DNA from: Bedellia somnulentella
Taxonomy: Eukaryota; Arthropoda; Insecta; Lepidoptera; Bedelliidae
NCBI GenBank assembly: GCA_963576735.1
Contig: OY755175.1
Coordinates: 14,462,401-14,526,400, forward strand
Reading direction: 5' to 3'
DNA length: 64,000 nt
The position numbers were made by a program, and so were the translations under genes. Under the pieces are notes generated by a model. It searched no databases. It saw only the letters and a program-made list of their open reading frames with translations, and was not told the DNA's origin. Positions 45,801 to 51,770 of this stretch are shown here, one piece after another; position 1 is the stretch's first letter, and every line of letters starts with the position of its first letter.

Positions 45801-46676
45801 GTATGCTCGTCTGGTTACACAATCCAACTCGCCAGAAAGGGAAGTCCCCTAAGTTACAAAATAGGTGGGAAGGACCGTACAAGGTGGTCACTAGAATAAA
45901 CGATGTAACGTACAGAATTCAACGCCAACCTAGAGGGGCTTCGAAAATAGTTCACATCGATCGACTTGGGAAGTACCATGGAAGCAATAATACTCGGGAC
46001 GAGTATTAATGTAAGGAGGGGGTAATGTTACGACATCTGTTCGCAAGTAGGAGATAGGATTTGTCACTACTAGAGAACAGATGGCGTTACTAATAAGTAA
46101 AAAAAGGAATTACTAGATGTTTCTCGAATATCGACTTTTCGAGAATGTGGTACTAGAACTTTCTGTAATATTCGCGTATTTGAGATTTGGCATATATAAA
46201 GAGCGACGCGTGCTACGGAGTTATTCGAGTGCGAAGAACTAAAGCGAGAACAAGCGAAATACTAGAGCGAAGAAATTAAATACGACAGTGCAGTGATATA
46301 CGGATTACGGAAATAAGCTTAACGGTGTGGACAGTGTTACTATAACGGAGTAAATTAGTGTTGTTAATTAGTGCGAGTATCGATAGTTAATTATCGATAG
46401 TGTTTGTTGTGTTGTGTAAAGTGCGTTATTGGTCAATAAATATAATTACACCTTATTGCACGAAAGTGTGACTGGTATTTATCAAATTAAGAACCCGGTA
46501 CGTAACAATATATTAATTAAAATATTTTAAAGTTTCATGACATGTAGGTTTTAACGACAAATATCACTCACCACTTCATAACCTGCAATTCCAATCATCA
46601 AACACATGAGAAAGACAGAGAAAACCAATAGGCATACAAATATTGGTACTCCTTTGATGTTAAACATATTTATCAT
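24823..46676 (-). CDS. Sodium-coupled monocarboxylate transporter-like protein (SLC5), 13 exons
   Basis: This multi-pass plasma-membrane symporter should couple Na+ influx to uptake of an organic solute. The closest matches I recall are SMCT-type SLC5 proteins of monocarboxylates and related anions, but substrate cannot be read from sequence. Exons in order: 46572-46676, 42225-42442, 40338-40497, 37927-37992, 36905-36956, 35684-35751, 29635-29789, 28753-28893, 28038-28262, 26953-27134, 26477-26718, 25526-25801, 24823-24849. All junctions are GT-AG and all phases agree, giving about 638 residues (family about 600). Family blocks include DYVVFG, DYLLGG, GTPAEI, YLELRF, GGLRAVVWTD, VNQTMVQRY and GLSSLSAVLNA. 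The start is the first ATG after an in-frame stop. Introns hold LINE, Copia, Gypsy and SINE insertions. The first and last exons are less certain than the other eleven. Confidence 0.92.
25526..25801 (-). CDS. Transporter exon 12
   Basis: Encodes 92 residues: the last transmembrane helix (YWWIAPLGLLITLIVGSLVG) and the start of the cytosolic C-terminal tail. The donor is GTAAGAG and the phase is 0 at both ends. Confidence 0.92.
25852..26091 (-). mobile_element. SINE A in transporter intron 11
   Basis: A full set of SINE A blocks from TACATACATATACTCACGG to CGACACTACAGC. Flanked by AAATTTAAATTTA on the left and the near-identical AAATTTTAAATTTA on the right. Confidence 0.88.
26477..26718 (-). 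CDS. Transporter exon 11
   Basis: Encodes 80 residues with two hydrophobic segments, the second Ala-rich, and a likely glycosylation site NST near its end. It is markedly GC-richer than its flanks, as are exons 3 and 7. Confidence 0.94.
26953..27134 (-). CDS. Transporter exon 10
   Basis: Begins inside the SLC5 signature SSLSAVLNACALVMMED, whose serines line the Na2 sodium site in the family, and continues into the next helix. Confidence 0.95.
27495..27662 (-). repeat. Decayed SINE A
   Basis: Traces such as AGTTAAGTAGGGATAAGATTG, TCGCCTCCTAAGACACCCACG and AAATAGGTTAGTGGAATG match SINE A in order. Confidence 0.5.
28038..28262 (-). CDS. Transporter exon 9
   Basis: Encodes 74 residues: one helix, the extracellular loop with CLADGEPLISDRLLPAFV, then HIPGLSGIFLAGVFGAGL, a strongly conserved SLC5 block. 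Confidence 0.96.
28753..28893 (-). CDS. Transporter exon 8
   Basis: Encodes WDFSPLERQTGWGAVIGG and FNSVNQTMVQRYVSL, the family's Q-x-x-x-QRY motif region. Confidence 0.96.
29228..29585 (+). mobile_element. SINE A in intron 7, interrupted by a small MITE
   Basis: The head (CCGTGTACCCATTCACTACC) and body (GGGCGATGCCGCTGGAGACC) are split by a 137-bp insertion at 29286-29422. The 3' end reads GGGATTTATGGCCGTGAGTAT. Confidence 0.75.
29286..29422. mobile_element. Palindromic MITE, 137 bp (copy 1)
   Basis: Starts GCCAGATTTCTGAAT and ends ATTCAGAAATCGGGCG, with TAA on both sides (29283-29285 and 29423-29425). The arms continue as GAGTATTCAAGCTGAGAA against its inverse. It shares most of its sequence with the element at 35400-35537. 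Non-coding. Confidence 0.82.
29635..29789 (-). CDS. Transporter exon 7
   Basis: Begins GGLRAVVWTDSVQTGVMF, among the most conserved SLC5 blocks, then a Gly/Ala/Val-rich helix. The donor lies after the bases AA; with the first base of exon 8 they form an Asn codon. Confidence 0.96.
30151..30879 (-). pseudogene. RTE-like LINE, 3' part (split by Copia)
   Basis: The minus-strand frame continues from the part at 33743 across the Copia insertion without loss: KTMVF on one side, ERGEN/EREEN on the other. It encodes the region downstream of the reverse transcriptase, with the FVYLGSLFTRDGKCDEDI and MYGSECW motifs typical of RTE-clade LINEs, then RKIEKGILRWFGHIERMDD. It ends with CTCTGCCTACCCCAATGGG-like sequence and a (TATG)n tail. 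Confidence 0.88.
31226..32368 (+). pseudogene. Copia Gag and protease, truncated
   Basis: The 380-residue frame has a Copia-type Gag domain (about 10-160), a zinc knuckle C210-x2-C213-x4-H218-x4-C223, and the protease active site DSGA at 257-260, with part of a GAG-pre-integrase-like segment near 345-375. It then runs out of frame at the deletion junction near 32345. The ATG follows the leader after the left LTR. Confidence 0.92.
32349..33533 (+). pseudogene. Copia reverse transcriptase C-terminus and RNase H
   Basis: The frame resumes at FLQGDVDEDIYM inside the RT fingers, passes one TAA stop (32475-32477) in QWN-stop-KLN, and is then open to 33533. It contains the RT active site YVDDLL and the RNase H blocks DADWASHSEDRRS, SSTEAEYMSL and CDNQSAIRI. 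The protein cannot be complete without the missing integrase and RT N-terminus. Confidence 0.92.
33743..34177 (-). pseudogene. RTE-like LINE, reverse transcriptase fragment
   Basis: The frame encodes SFIDLEKAYDRV (RT block with catalytic Asp), then a VNG...GV segment. After frame breaks come LFNLFMDDL and a YADD box near 33855-33866, reading right to left. The RT N-terminus is missing at the junction with the endonuclease part (34178-34187). Confidence 0.85.
34188..35391 (-). pseudogene. RTE-like LINE, 5' end and AP endonuclease
   Basis: The 213-residue frame (34829-34188) is an apurinic-type endonuclease domain: an IICVYVP block, FGGFNGWVG at 75-83, SMIDFVI near 136 and GTDHFLV near 163. 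In the family the block reads GDFN; here the catalytic Asp is Gly. The 5' end at 35391 reads GCTGTGTAGTGTCGGCATAG and matches the SINE A head for about 80 nt. The junction with the RT fragment lacks the connecting region, so the copy is dead. Confidence 0.88.
35400..35537. mobile_element. Palindromic MITE, 138 bp (copy 2)
   Basis: CGCCCGATTTCTGAATTGAG at the left pairs with CTCAATTCAGAAATCGGCCG at the right. It sits immediately beside the LINE 5' end. Flanks are ATA and TTA, so the duplication is imperfect. Confidence 0.8.
35684..35751 (-). CDS. Transporter exon 6
   Basis: Encodes TGFNVFAVGGLMVLICGF and YTAM, continuing the ALAFNQ-LTGF block from exon 5 and leading into GGLRAV of exon 7. Confidence 0.95.
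36271..36418. repeat. Inverted repeat TGGCCATATCG with TTTCATGAAA palindromes
   Basis: TGGCCATATCG (36271-36281) and CGATATGGCCA (36408-36418) are a perfect 11-bp inverted repeat. Between them TTTCATGAAA occurs twice (36314-36323, 36332-36341), and TTCATGAAA again at about 36436. This may be the upstream end of a mobile element that includes the next feature. Confidence 0.5.
36529..36752 (+). CDS. Possible first exon of an unrecognised gene
   Basis: A frame with a strong start context (AAGATGGCGGCC) encodes MAAVGESVV followed by an acidic, Lys-rich segment (NEEESYNKRVFDEKILGYF). It runs into a GTAAGT donor after AAAAC at 36752. I do not recognise the protein. It lies antisense in a transporter intron beside palindromic repeats, so a transposon-encoded exon is more likely than a host gene. 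No downstream exon was identified. Confidence 0.35.
36905..36956 (-). CDS. Transporter exon 5
   Basis: A 52-nt exon too short for frame scans, encoding VLYLPMVIYVPALAFNQ plus one base. Phase and the conserved YxPALAxN block fix it between exons 4 and 6. Confidence 0.93.
37183..37556 (-). mobile_element. SINE B, full length with tRNA head
   Basis: In minus orientation it begins with a tRNA-like head (TAGCTCAATGGGTAGAACAC as A box, GTTCAAATCC as B box) and ends in a TTATG tail. Target duplication GTCGTTAATAAT appears at about 37168 and 37557-37568. Confidence 0.92.
37652..37667. repeat. (TTG)n microsatellite
   Basis: Five TTG units in TGTTGTTGTTGTTGTT. Confidence 0.8.
37927..37992 (-). CDS. 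Transporter exon 4
   Basis: Encodes YLELRFNRHIRTIASILF and LFDE, the conserved YLELRF motif opening a helix. Confidence 0.95.
38999..39077 (+). mobile_element. SINE A, 5'-truncated
   Basis: Only the last 79 bp: TTAATTCCCTAGCTCTGG, CTTCAAGGGATTTATAGCC and a TATG tail. Confidence 0.8.
39656..40065 (+). pseudogene. RTE-like LINE, 5'-truncated 3' end
   Basis: The plus-strand frame (39691 onward) encodes CGVKDDIVRKIEKGMLRWFG through EAREVCQDRTKWRSIA, then the (TATG)n tail at 40047-40065. TTTTATTGTA flanks it at about 39637 and 40064, a probable target duplication, with about a dozen filler bases before the LINE sequence starts. Confidence 0.88.
40338..40497 (-). CDS. Transporter exon 3
   Basis: Starts by completing a Ser codon and reads FVSGVTILGTPAEIFNYG, the SLC5 signature, then a long helix and NLKLSSSYE. 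The acceptor is GTGTTAG at 40498; a CAG 11 bp further in would break the frame. Confidence 0.95.
40579..40690 (+). mobile_element. SINE A, 5'-truncated
   Basis: Begins within CACTCAACTTCCAAAAGTGG and ends GCCGTGAGTATGTGTATG with an imperfect TATG tail. Confidence 0.85.
41271..41676. repeat. 75-bp direct repeats flanking a SINE A
   Basis: 41271-41345 and 41602-41676 are identical except for one A/G difference. Both begin TAACTTTAAAATACC and end CAGTAGTCTGCT(A/G)TAG. The SINE A between them occupies about 41347-41598. The repeat is far longer than the 9-14-bp duplications of the other copies. Confidence 0.92.
41347..41598 (-). mobile_element. SINE A between long direct repeats
   Basis: A complete copy with a mixed CATACATACACATACATA tail and a head ending ACACTACACAGC. 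Confidence 0.9.
42225..42442 (-). CDS. Transporter exon 2
   Basis: Encodes EIQLN, then MTSFTTTERGFSATDYVVFG, the first canonical SLC5 helix, and VRDYLLGGNKLSTFPIAMSL. The internal ATG at 42427 is an alternative start and would give a typical SLC5 N-terminus without the exon 1 segment. Confidence 0.95.
42950..43037 (-). mobile_element. LINE 3' tail fragment
   Basis: Shows ACTCACGCCACTAATTCCCA, GTATCGATCGCCACTTTGTA and CGATCCTGACAAA, the LINE's 3' end in minus orientation. Confidence 0.75.
43432..43555 (-). repeat. Diverged SINE A fragment
   Basis: Contains CCAAAAGGGGTAGCCAGAGAT, TTTTGAAAGTTGAGTG and GTTATTGATGAG. Confidence 0.6.
43712..46009 (+). CDS. Gypsy-type Gag-integrase fusion, single open frame
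   Basis: The frame is open from 43655 (784 codons); the likely start is the Met at residue 20 (MPVMPKEDG). Numbering from 43655: a coiled coil about 95-185, Gag capsid-like region about 205-370, zinc knuckle C397-x2-C400-x4-H405-x4-C410, then directly the integrase zinc finger (H435, H442, C472, C475), catalytic D504, D564 and E600, and a C-terminal GPY/F-like region with RWEGPYKV. Protease, RT and RNase H are absent, yet no stop or frameshift occurs. A purine tract AAGGAGGGGGT follows, then a 3' LTR. Ty3/Gypsy by integrase type; clade not determined. Confidence 0.93.
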   Translation: MPVMPKEDGREGVKTRAQKAAEGEQLSEMRSSVTNPRSDIPEETSAVTNAPSTSTAPAAAINTDLAMIVEMFQSMREAQQSIQDVVKNIHSEVQGVVKQEVRELREEQQTKFSQVLTAVNEVSGRVVTVEKDVEQMKEQVTTIEKDIDDMKTDFRGMEKRVLQLESRPVKVVSGENVVAVHGPRVKVPPYDGTTSWSAYRHQFQTVAAANGWTDEQCLTALTVALRGQALSVIEALPTPSGGFKDLLDALESRYGERHLEHVFRAQLRDRVQRSGEGLQQWALEIEKLVRKAYPSVDPKTVEMNLVQAFVDGIRDIEVRTAVRLQHHTSLKDALANALEVEACRQDTRQTHRLREIAEANEDVKVIKAPVGRSTGPICYGCGKRGHLRLSCPLRKEEHLQLVVPRAKVKDVLRETHDGVSGGHLGVNRTLQKVRAKFYWLHCRDDVQDWCRKCTTCAAVKGPQTRSRGGLRLYNVGAPWERIAVDVAGPFPQSESGNKYFMVVMDYFTKWPEVFAIPNQEAITVATKLVEEVICRFGVPLEIHSDQGRNFESQVFQEVCKLLGMHKTRTTPYHPQSDGMVEGFNQTLERQLARMVEKHQKDWDKHIPLFLLSYRSAVHNSTKETPAFVNFGRELRLPVDLLTGGSLDEPQSVTEYVSDLRERMQDVHSLVRENGLHASEKMKTRYDRKANTPRFEEGMLVWLHNPTRQKGKSPKLQNRWEGPYKVVTRINDVTYRIQRQPRGASKIVHIDRLGKYHGSNNTRDEY
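46026..46507 (+). repeat. Gypsy 3' LTR, 482 bp
   Basis: Begins TGTTACGACATCTG and ends GGTACGTAACA, the TG...CA rule. Inside are a TATATAAA box near 46193 and AATAAA at 46435-46440. No matching left LTR is found upstream of the Gag start, although a primer-site-like TTGGTGACAGAAGTGG sits at about 43689. Confidence 0.88.
46572..46676 (-). CDS. Transporter exon 1, extra N-terminal hydrophobic segment
   Basis: Thirty-five codons from the first ATG after a stop, with GVPIFVCLLVFSVFLMCLMI as a likely membrane segment or uncleaved signal anchor. The GTGAGTG donor leaves phase 0, joining EIQLN of exon 2. A TATAACAG acceptor at 46766 would place 89 nt of 5' UTR in the same exon. Confidence 0.6.
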
Positions 46677-46810
46677 CAAATCTCTATTTTCGTCAACATC
46701 AATACACGTCCTATCCACGGTCAAACCAATTGTATTATATCAATTACGATATCTATCTTATCAGGCTGTTATATAATTTGGTAATCATATAAAATTACTA
46801 TGAGACCCAT

Positions 46811-47054
46811 ACATACATACAATAATCACGGCTATAAATCCCTTGAAGGGGTAGCCAGAGCTAGGGAATGAGACATTCCTCAGCCACCTTTGGAAGTTGC
46901 GTGGGGAAAAGATGGAGAAATGAAGGTTGTTGGTGATGGGTCTCCAACCGCATCGCCCAAAAATCCCTTAAAAGCCCCAATACCGTTAGTCGCCTCTTAC
47001 GTACACCCACCGGAAGAAATGGGGTAGTGCTATTCTAAGCCGACACTACACAGC
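46811..47054 (-). mobile_element. SINE A upstream of transporter exon 1
   Basis: Complete copy; the terminal block AAGCCGACACTACACAGC is present twice in tandem (47036-47071). Confidence 0.88.
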
Positions 47055-47296
47055 AAAGCCGACACTACACAGCAATTACATTTATTAAAGTATAATTATT
47101 TACGCCATATGTAAATTGAACCGAAACTTGAGTTTTTTTACTAAAAAGATGTTTCTTTAGAATAGAAATAGACACATAGTGACAGAGGTACTAAAACTAC
47201 TAAGTATTCCTTCTAAACATCGTGTGAAATTTTTGGCACCTTATTTGGTGATCGATCATTCATGAAAACAATTATGAAATAATACTATTTCTGTTA

Positions 47297-47601
47297 AGAG
47301 CTTATTCCATTTGTCTGAATTCAGACGTCTGAAAGCGCGTGCGTTAAGCTGGCGTACCATAAAGCTGTATCGAGCTGGTTACTATGTCAATAAACTCTGC
47401 CTAAATAGTGCCTAATTAGTGTAAAACTAAAAAAAATAGTGCCTCTTTAGTTTAGGAAATAAACACCATTTTCACTGTGTACGTTTTCACTATTTAGGCA
47501 GAGTTTTTTGACATAGTAACCAGCTCGATACAGCTTCATGGTACGCCAGCTTAACGCACGCGCTTTCAGACGTCTGAATTCAGACAAATGGAATAAGCTC
47601 T
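47297..47601. mobile_element. Palindromic MITE, 305 bp, with TTA duplication
   Basis: Arms of about 115 bp are nearly perfect inverses, from AGAGCTTATTCCATTTGTCT at the left to its complement at 47601, and include GTAACCAGCTCGATACAGCT. TTA flanks both ends (47294-47296, 47602-47604). The loop carries AATAGTGCC words like those at 6795-7160. No coding capacity. Confidence 0.92.
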
Positions 47602-47796
47602 TTACTTAACGCTGGTGAAATGTTACTGTAACGTGAAGTAATTTCCTTTCTTCATGTGCTAAATCCTTAAAACCTTATTTTCCTTTTTGTTGCCACTTGT
47701 CGTATTATTTTATTTATATCATTTTGTTGTTGCGACTAACATTTAAATTCAATTACATGTACTTATGACTAAAATCCGCAGAGAAATTCATTATTT

Positions 47797-47952
47797 GTAA
47801 GTTAAGTGAAATAAAGGTTGTTGGTGATACTGATGAATCTCTAACCGCATCACTCTAAAATCACATATAACGTCCGAATCCCCCAGTCGTCTCTTACGAA
47901 CACCCACGGGCAGTAGCGGGGTAGTTCTATTCTAAGCCAAGACTACACAGGC
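47797..47952 (-). repeat. SINE A head fragment
   Basis: Contains AATAAAGGTTGTTGGTGATA, CGTCTCTTACGAACACCCACG and AAGACTACACAGGC. It lies head to head with the next copy. Confidence 0.75.
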
Positions 47953-47982
47953 TTCATCGGAGGTTATTAAGGCGGTTTCGGC

Positions 47983-48220
47983 TGTGTAGGATCGGCTTAG
48001 AATAGCTCTACCCCATTTCTTCCCGTAGGTGTTCAAGAGGTGACTTAGGGTATTGTGGCTTTTTAAGTGATTTTTGGGAAATGCGGTTGGAGACCCAGCA
48101 CCGAGAACCTTTATTTTACAATCTTTTCCTCAGTGAACTTCCAAAAGTGGCGGAAGAATTTTTATTCTAATGCTCTGGCTACCCCTTCTAGGGATTTATG
48201 GCCTTGAGTATATGTATGTA
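47983..48220 (+). mobile_element. SINE A, near full length
   Basis: Starts GCTGTGTAGGATCGGCTTAG and ends GGCCTTGAGTATATGTATG. Together with the previous fragment it makes an inverted pair 30 bp apart. Confidence 0.85.
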
Positions 48221-48851
48221 TCGGCATGTCAACGATTGCAAAATGACAAAACTGGAAACCTTGCCAGAAGAATTTGCCAATACTAATCCACTAGTCTTCC
48301 AAAAGAGTCAAACAAGCATTTTGCTATCCCTCTTTTACTTTCGTAACCATGAGTATAGGTAGTTAGGTAAATACATCTGGTACTTATCGATTCTTATACG
48401 CATCTAGTAACGCAAATATATTTTAAAAAATTTAGTATTTTTTACTATTAGTCATTATTTGTGATACAGGGTGCTTATTAACTTTTTTATTAAATCTGCA
48501 TAAAACATCTCATATAAATGTAAATTGCTTCTTGATTGCCTTTTATAAACCGTCTATTATTTTTTATATATGATTTACTAGATCTAGATTATTTTATAAC
48601 ATAACATAACATAAACGTTCACGCCGAATATCCCCGAAGGGGTTGGCAGAGGTACTAATACTTCTGAACATCACGTGACTTTGTCACCTGGTGTTCAGAG
48701 TACCCACGTTTTGCATGGACAGTGTACTCACGTGATAGAGAGCAGGCCTATCGCCGTTTTGTACGAATACACTGTCACATGACTAAGTACAACTCAGCCA
48801 TGTGGGTTTCCTCACGATGTTTTCCCTCACCGTTAGTTTTGCCCAAATTCA

Positions 48852-49010
48852 GTCTTGGTCTTGCAGTCTTGGTCTTGTTCTTGCATTTTTGCAAGACCAA
48901 GACCAAGAACAAGACCGCGTATTTTTAGCAAGACCAAGACCAAGACTGACCGTGCAAGACTTGAGCAAGAACAAGACATAGCCTGCAAGACTCTTGCGTC
49001 TTGCAGCTAG
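48852..49010. repeat. Left subterminal CAAGAC iterons of the hAT
   Basis: About 14 copies of GTCTTG or CAAGAC in 160 bp, first as GTCTTG then mostly inverted, allowing strong foldback. Subterminal repeats bind transposase in characterised hATs; here that is inference. Confidence 0.85.
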
Positions 49011-49411
49011 GACTTAGCGCTATTTCACTGAGTAGTTAGGTGTAACAGTTCGATGGATAGGTAGGTACGCTTAGGAATTCTATGAGACGCAAAAAACTGT
49101 ATCAAAGAATATGAAAAACTGGACCTATGCGCATTACGACTAATACCATAAACATAGCGAATAAAAAAATGATTAAAATCAAACTGAGTGCATGCATAGT
49201 AATGTTTTAACCATCGGCACTTTGATAATGCGGCATCAAAGGTTTTGTTCTTACTTCTCAAAGAAATTTGCAGCTTTTCGGAAGTACATGGTTATGATAC
49301 ACGCGCCGGCGGCTTCTTTTGAAATCTAAAACAATCGTTTCCGCCACGCCGAAATCATAACATTTGACACTATTTGATTGCCGCCATAGGGCGTAGCGTA
49401 GGTATACTCAT

Positions 49412-49657
49412 ACATATACATACATATACTCACGGCTATATTTCCCTAGAAGGGGTAGCCAGAGCTAAGGAATTAGGAATTCCTCAGCCACTTTTGGAAG
49501 TTGAGTGGGGAAAATATGGTAAAAATAAAGGTTTTTAGTGATGGGTCTCCAACCGCATCGCCCAAAAATCCAATATAAAGCCCCGATACCCTTAGTCGCT
49601 TCTTACGACACCCGTGGGAAGAAAGGGGTAGCGACATTCTAAGCCGGCACTACACGG
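49412..49657 (-). mobile_element. SINE A inside the hAT
   Basis: Flanked by a perfect 14-bp duplication GTAGGTATACTCAT (49398-49411 and 49658-49671). Its head ends CCGGCACTACACG. It is the youngest layer of a three-level nest. Confidence 0.95.
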
Positions 49658-49920
49658 GTAGGTATACTCATGCAAAATAATTTCGAATTTTTTTACTCGC
49701 TTTATATTATTGTTTGATTTGCGGCGGCATCCTTATCATAGAGCCGGCATGTGGCGAGGCGGCGCGGTAGAAAGCATGGAAACGTACTATAAATAAAGGA
49801 ATTATTTTAATTGCAGTCATTTCCAATTGAGCTGTGTCGTCGTGTCTTCGAGTCTAACTTAATAATTGTTTTTACTAATTCTCGTTGTTTTCTAAAAACG
49901 TATCACGTGTACAATTTAAT

Positions 49921-50161
49921 ATGAGTGACGAAGATCCAAATTATTCTTGTCCGAGTAGATTGGTGGAGGACGCATGAGACAGAGTATCCGATTTTATCGA
50001 AAATGGCCCGTGATTTTCTCTCAATACCTGCAACTTCAGTACCTGCTGAGAGGTTATTTTCTAAAGCATCATTAGTAATTAGAAAACATAGAAATAGGTT
50101 AAGTGATGAGTCAGCCCGATGGTTACTTTGTATTAATTCTTGGTCAAAAAAAATGATATAA
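49921..50161 (+). pseudogene. hAT transposase, start plus C-terminal dimerisation domain
   Basis: ATG at 49921 opens MSDEDPNYSC, but this frame stops at 49978. A second frame from about 49958 encodes DWWRTHETEYPILSKMARDF, then SIPATSVPAERLFSKAS, the hAT dimerisation signature, to a stop at 50161. The BED finger and catalytic core are missing, so the element is non-autonomous. Confidence 0.9.
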
Positions 50162-50584
50162 AGTATCATAACCTAATGATAAAGCTGTTGATTTGTGTTG
50201 TATTTTATTTTTTATTCAAATAAATGATAAATCGTAAAACGCATTTATTAAATTTCTTATAAGTTGAGGGTTCAATCTCTTTTTAGATAGATAAATATTG
50301 TTCTTTAAAATACAGTCAAGTTATTGTAATTAATTTGTTTTTTTACATGTTTTAGCAAATGTAAGCTTATAAATCATAATGTTTATTAAGAAACAGTTAC
50401 TTCCATGGAAAACGACATATAGGTCAGTTGATTTTTCGAATTTCTTATCAAATCTTCAGTTATTTATTAATCTGCTTGATCTTTACTATGGCTATATTCA
50501 TTCAAGCTCACAATGTTCCAATTCTAATACGTTTTTCTAGGATTTAAAGTAAACTTTAATAAATAGTAATAGACTAATGGGTAA

Positions 50585-50720
50585 TTGCAAGACTTGCAAG
50601 ACTCTTGCTGCAAGACCAAGACCAAGACTGGGAGCGCAAGACCAAGACCAAGACCAAGACCAGGTGTATTGGCGCAAGACCAAGACCAAGACTGGCTAAG
50701 TCTCGTCTTGTTCTTGCGTT
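50585..50720. repeat. Right subterminal CAAGAC iterons of the hAT
   Basis: About 13 copies of CAAGAC/GTCTTG, including a run of four tandem units near 50636-50660. The Leu/Gly-rich frame over this run is an artefact of the repeat. Confidence 0.85.
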
Positions 50721-50869
50721 TGGGCAACACTACTCACCGTTAACAACCATGATAAATTAACCACACATATGTCTTTAGAAAAGACAAATTGGTGTAGGCC
50801 CGACCCAGGATTTGAACACTAGTCGTTTGCACGATAACCGAGTGTTCTACCCACTGGGCTATCACGGCT

Positions 50870-51645
50870 GCTTTTATATCTAAGATAATGTATGCATGTT
50901 ACTTTTTCGAATCCTAATGGGTGTCACGTCGCGGTGCGTCGTCATACCACAGAAGATGAACATCGTTTACTGTATAATAAGAGTTGCAATATTCATGTAA
51001 CAACTACAATAAACTTAGTCAGATTCAATTAGAAAATCAGGCTAGTTGTAGTTTTTTTACTATACTATATATTTAAAGTATTTATGTACATACATATAAA
51101 TTACATATAAGGAAAGCCGGTTAAAACAAACTTTAATAATGAGAAAGAGTGAAAACGGGTCGCTAAATAAACTAGAAGTAATTTTATAATGCTTTAGTTC
51201 TACAATACTAAAGTTCTACAATATTGTCTGATTAAAAAAGGTAGTTTTAAACATAACCTTGATTTATTGTTTGTGTTATCAATACTATACAGCAATAGTG
51301 TAATTATATAAATCCAAAAAAAATATATGCGAAGAACAATTTTGTAATTTTACGTTAATTAAATATTAAACCTAAGTTTTATAAACGACATTAATCACAG
51401 CGCACCTTTTAGTGCGATACTGGTTTGGTTTGCTAACCTGGCATTACCGATCAACTGGTCAAAGGTTGACTTTTTAAATCAATGACACTGCCTATTGGCA
51501 TTGATCAATGAATGCAAATACATCACTGTATTTGTTTCATATAGATCTATATTTATGAACTAATAAGAATATTCATTTTTAAGATAAAATCATTTTATTT
51601 ACCGATACATACAAAATCAAAAGAATGAAAGTAATGTTAACTTAC
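50870..51645. other. No gene recognised
   Basis: AT-rich sequence in the presumed first intron of the transporter. Confidence 0.4.
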
Positions 51646-51770
51646 CGGTTTATTTGCCAGAATTCAATATCATTGCCTCCTACATAACACTTTCACTCAA
51701 CATACATACGTAACAATTTAACACAGTCATTTTAAACGTATGCACAAAATTGAACGTCTGTAGCAAAACT
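51646..51770 (-). promoter_or_regulatory. Possible 5' non-coding exon and start site of the transporter
   Basis: A strong donor (ACCG then GTAAGTTAAC, minus strand) ends a candidate exon at 51646. An arthropod initiator TCAGT lies at 51768-51772 on the minus strand. The exon would contain a short upstream ORF. Linkage to exon 1 at 46.7 kb is inference; transcript data would settle it. Confidence 0.3.

Larger units (their letters stand above)
48834..50732 (+). mobile_element. hAT transposon, internally deleted, 1899 bp
   Basis: The ends are TAGTTTTGCCCAAA and, inverted, TAGTGTTGCCCAAA. They are flanked by a perfect 8-bp duplication CTCACCGT (48826-48833 and 50733-50740), the hAT hallmark. Both subterminal regions are dense in CAAGAC/GTCTTG. 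A SINE A lies inside. Coding capacity is reduced to a dimerisation domain. Confidence 0.95.
48600..50869 (-). mobile_element. SINE B split by a hAT element
   Basis: The 3' part (48600-48833) and the tRNA-headed 5' part (50741-50869) join perfectly once the hAT at 48834-50732 and one 8-bp duplication are removed. The head reads, in minus, TAGCCCAGTGGGTAGAACAC, then GTTCAAATCCTGGG. Confidence 0.93.

Noticed and set aside
43927..45891. Several long frames on the opposite strand or other frames of the Gypsy ORF
   Set aside because: They are shadows of the Gag-integrase frame, which has clear domains.
50524..50730. Leu/Gly-rich minus-strand frame
   Set aside because: It is an artefact of the CAAGAC iterons at the hAT end.
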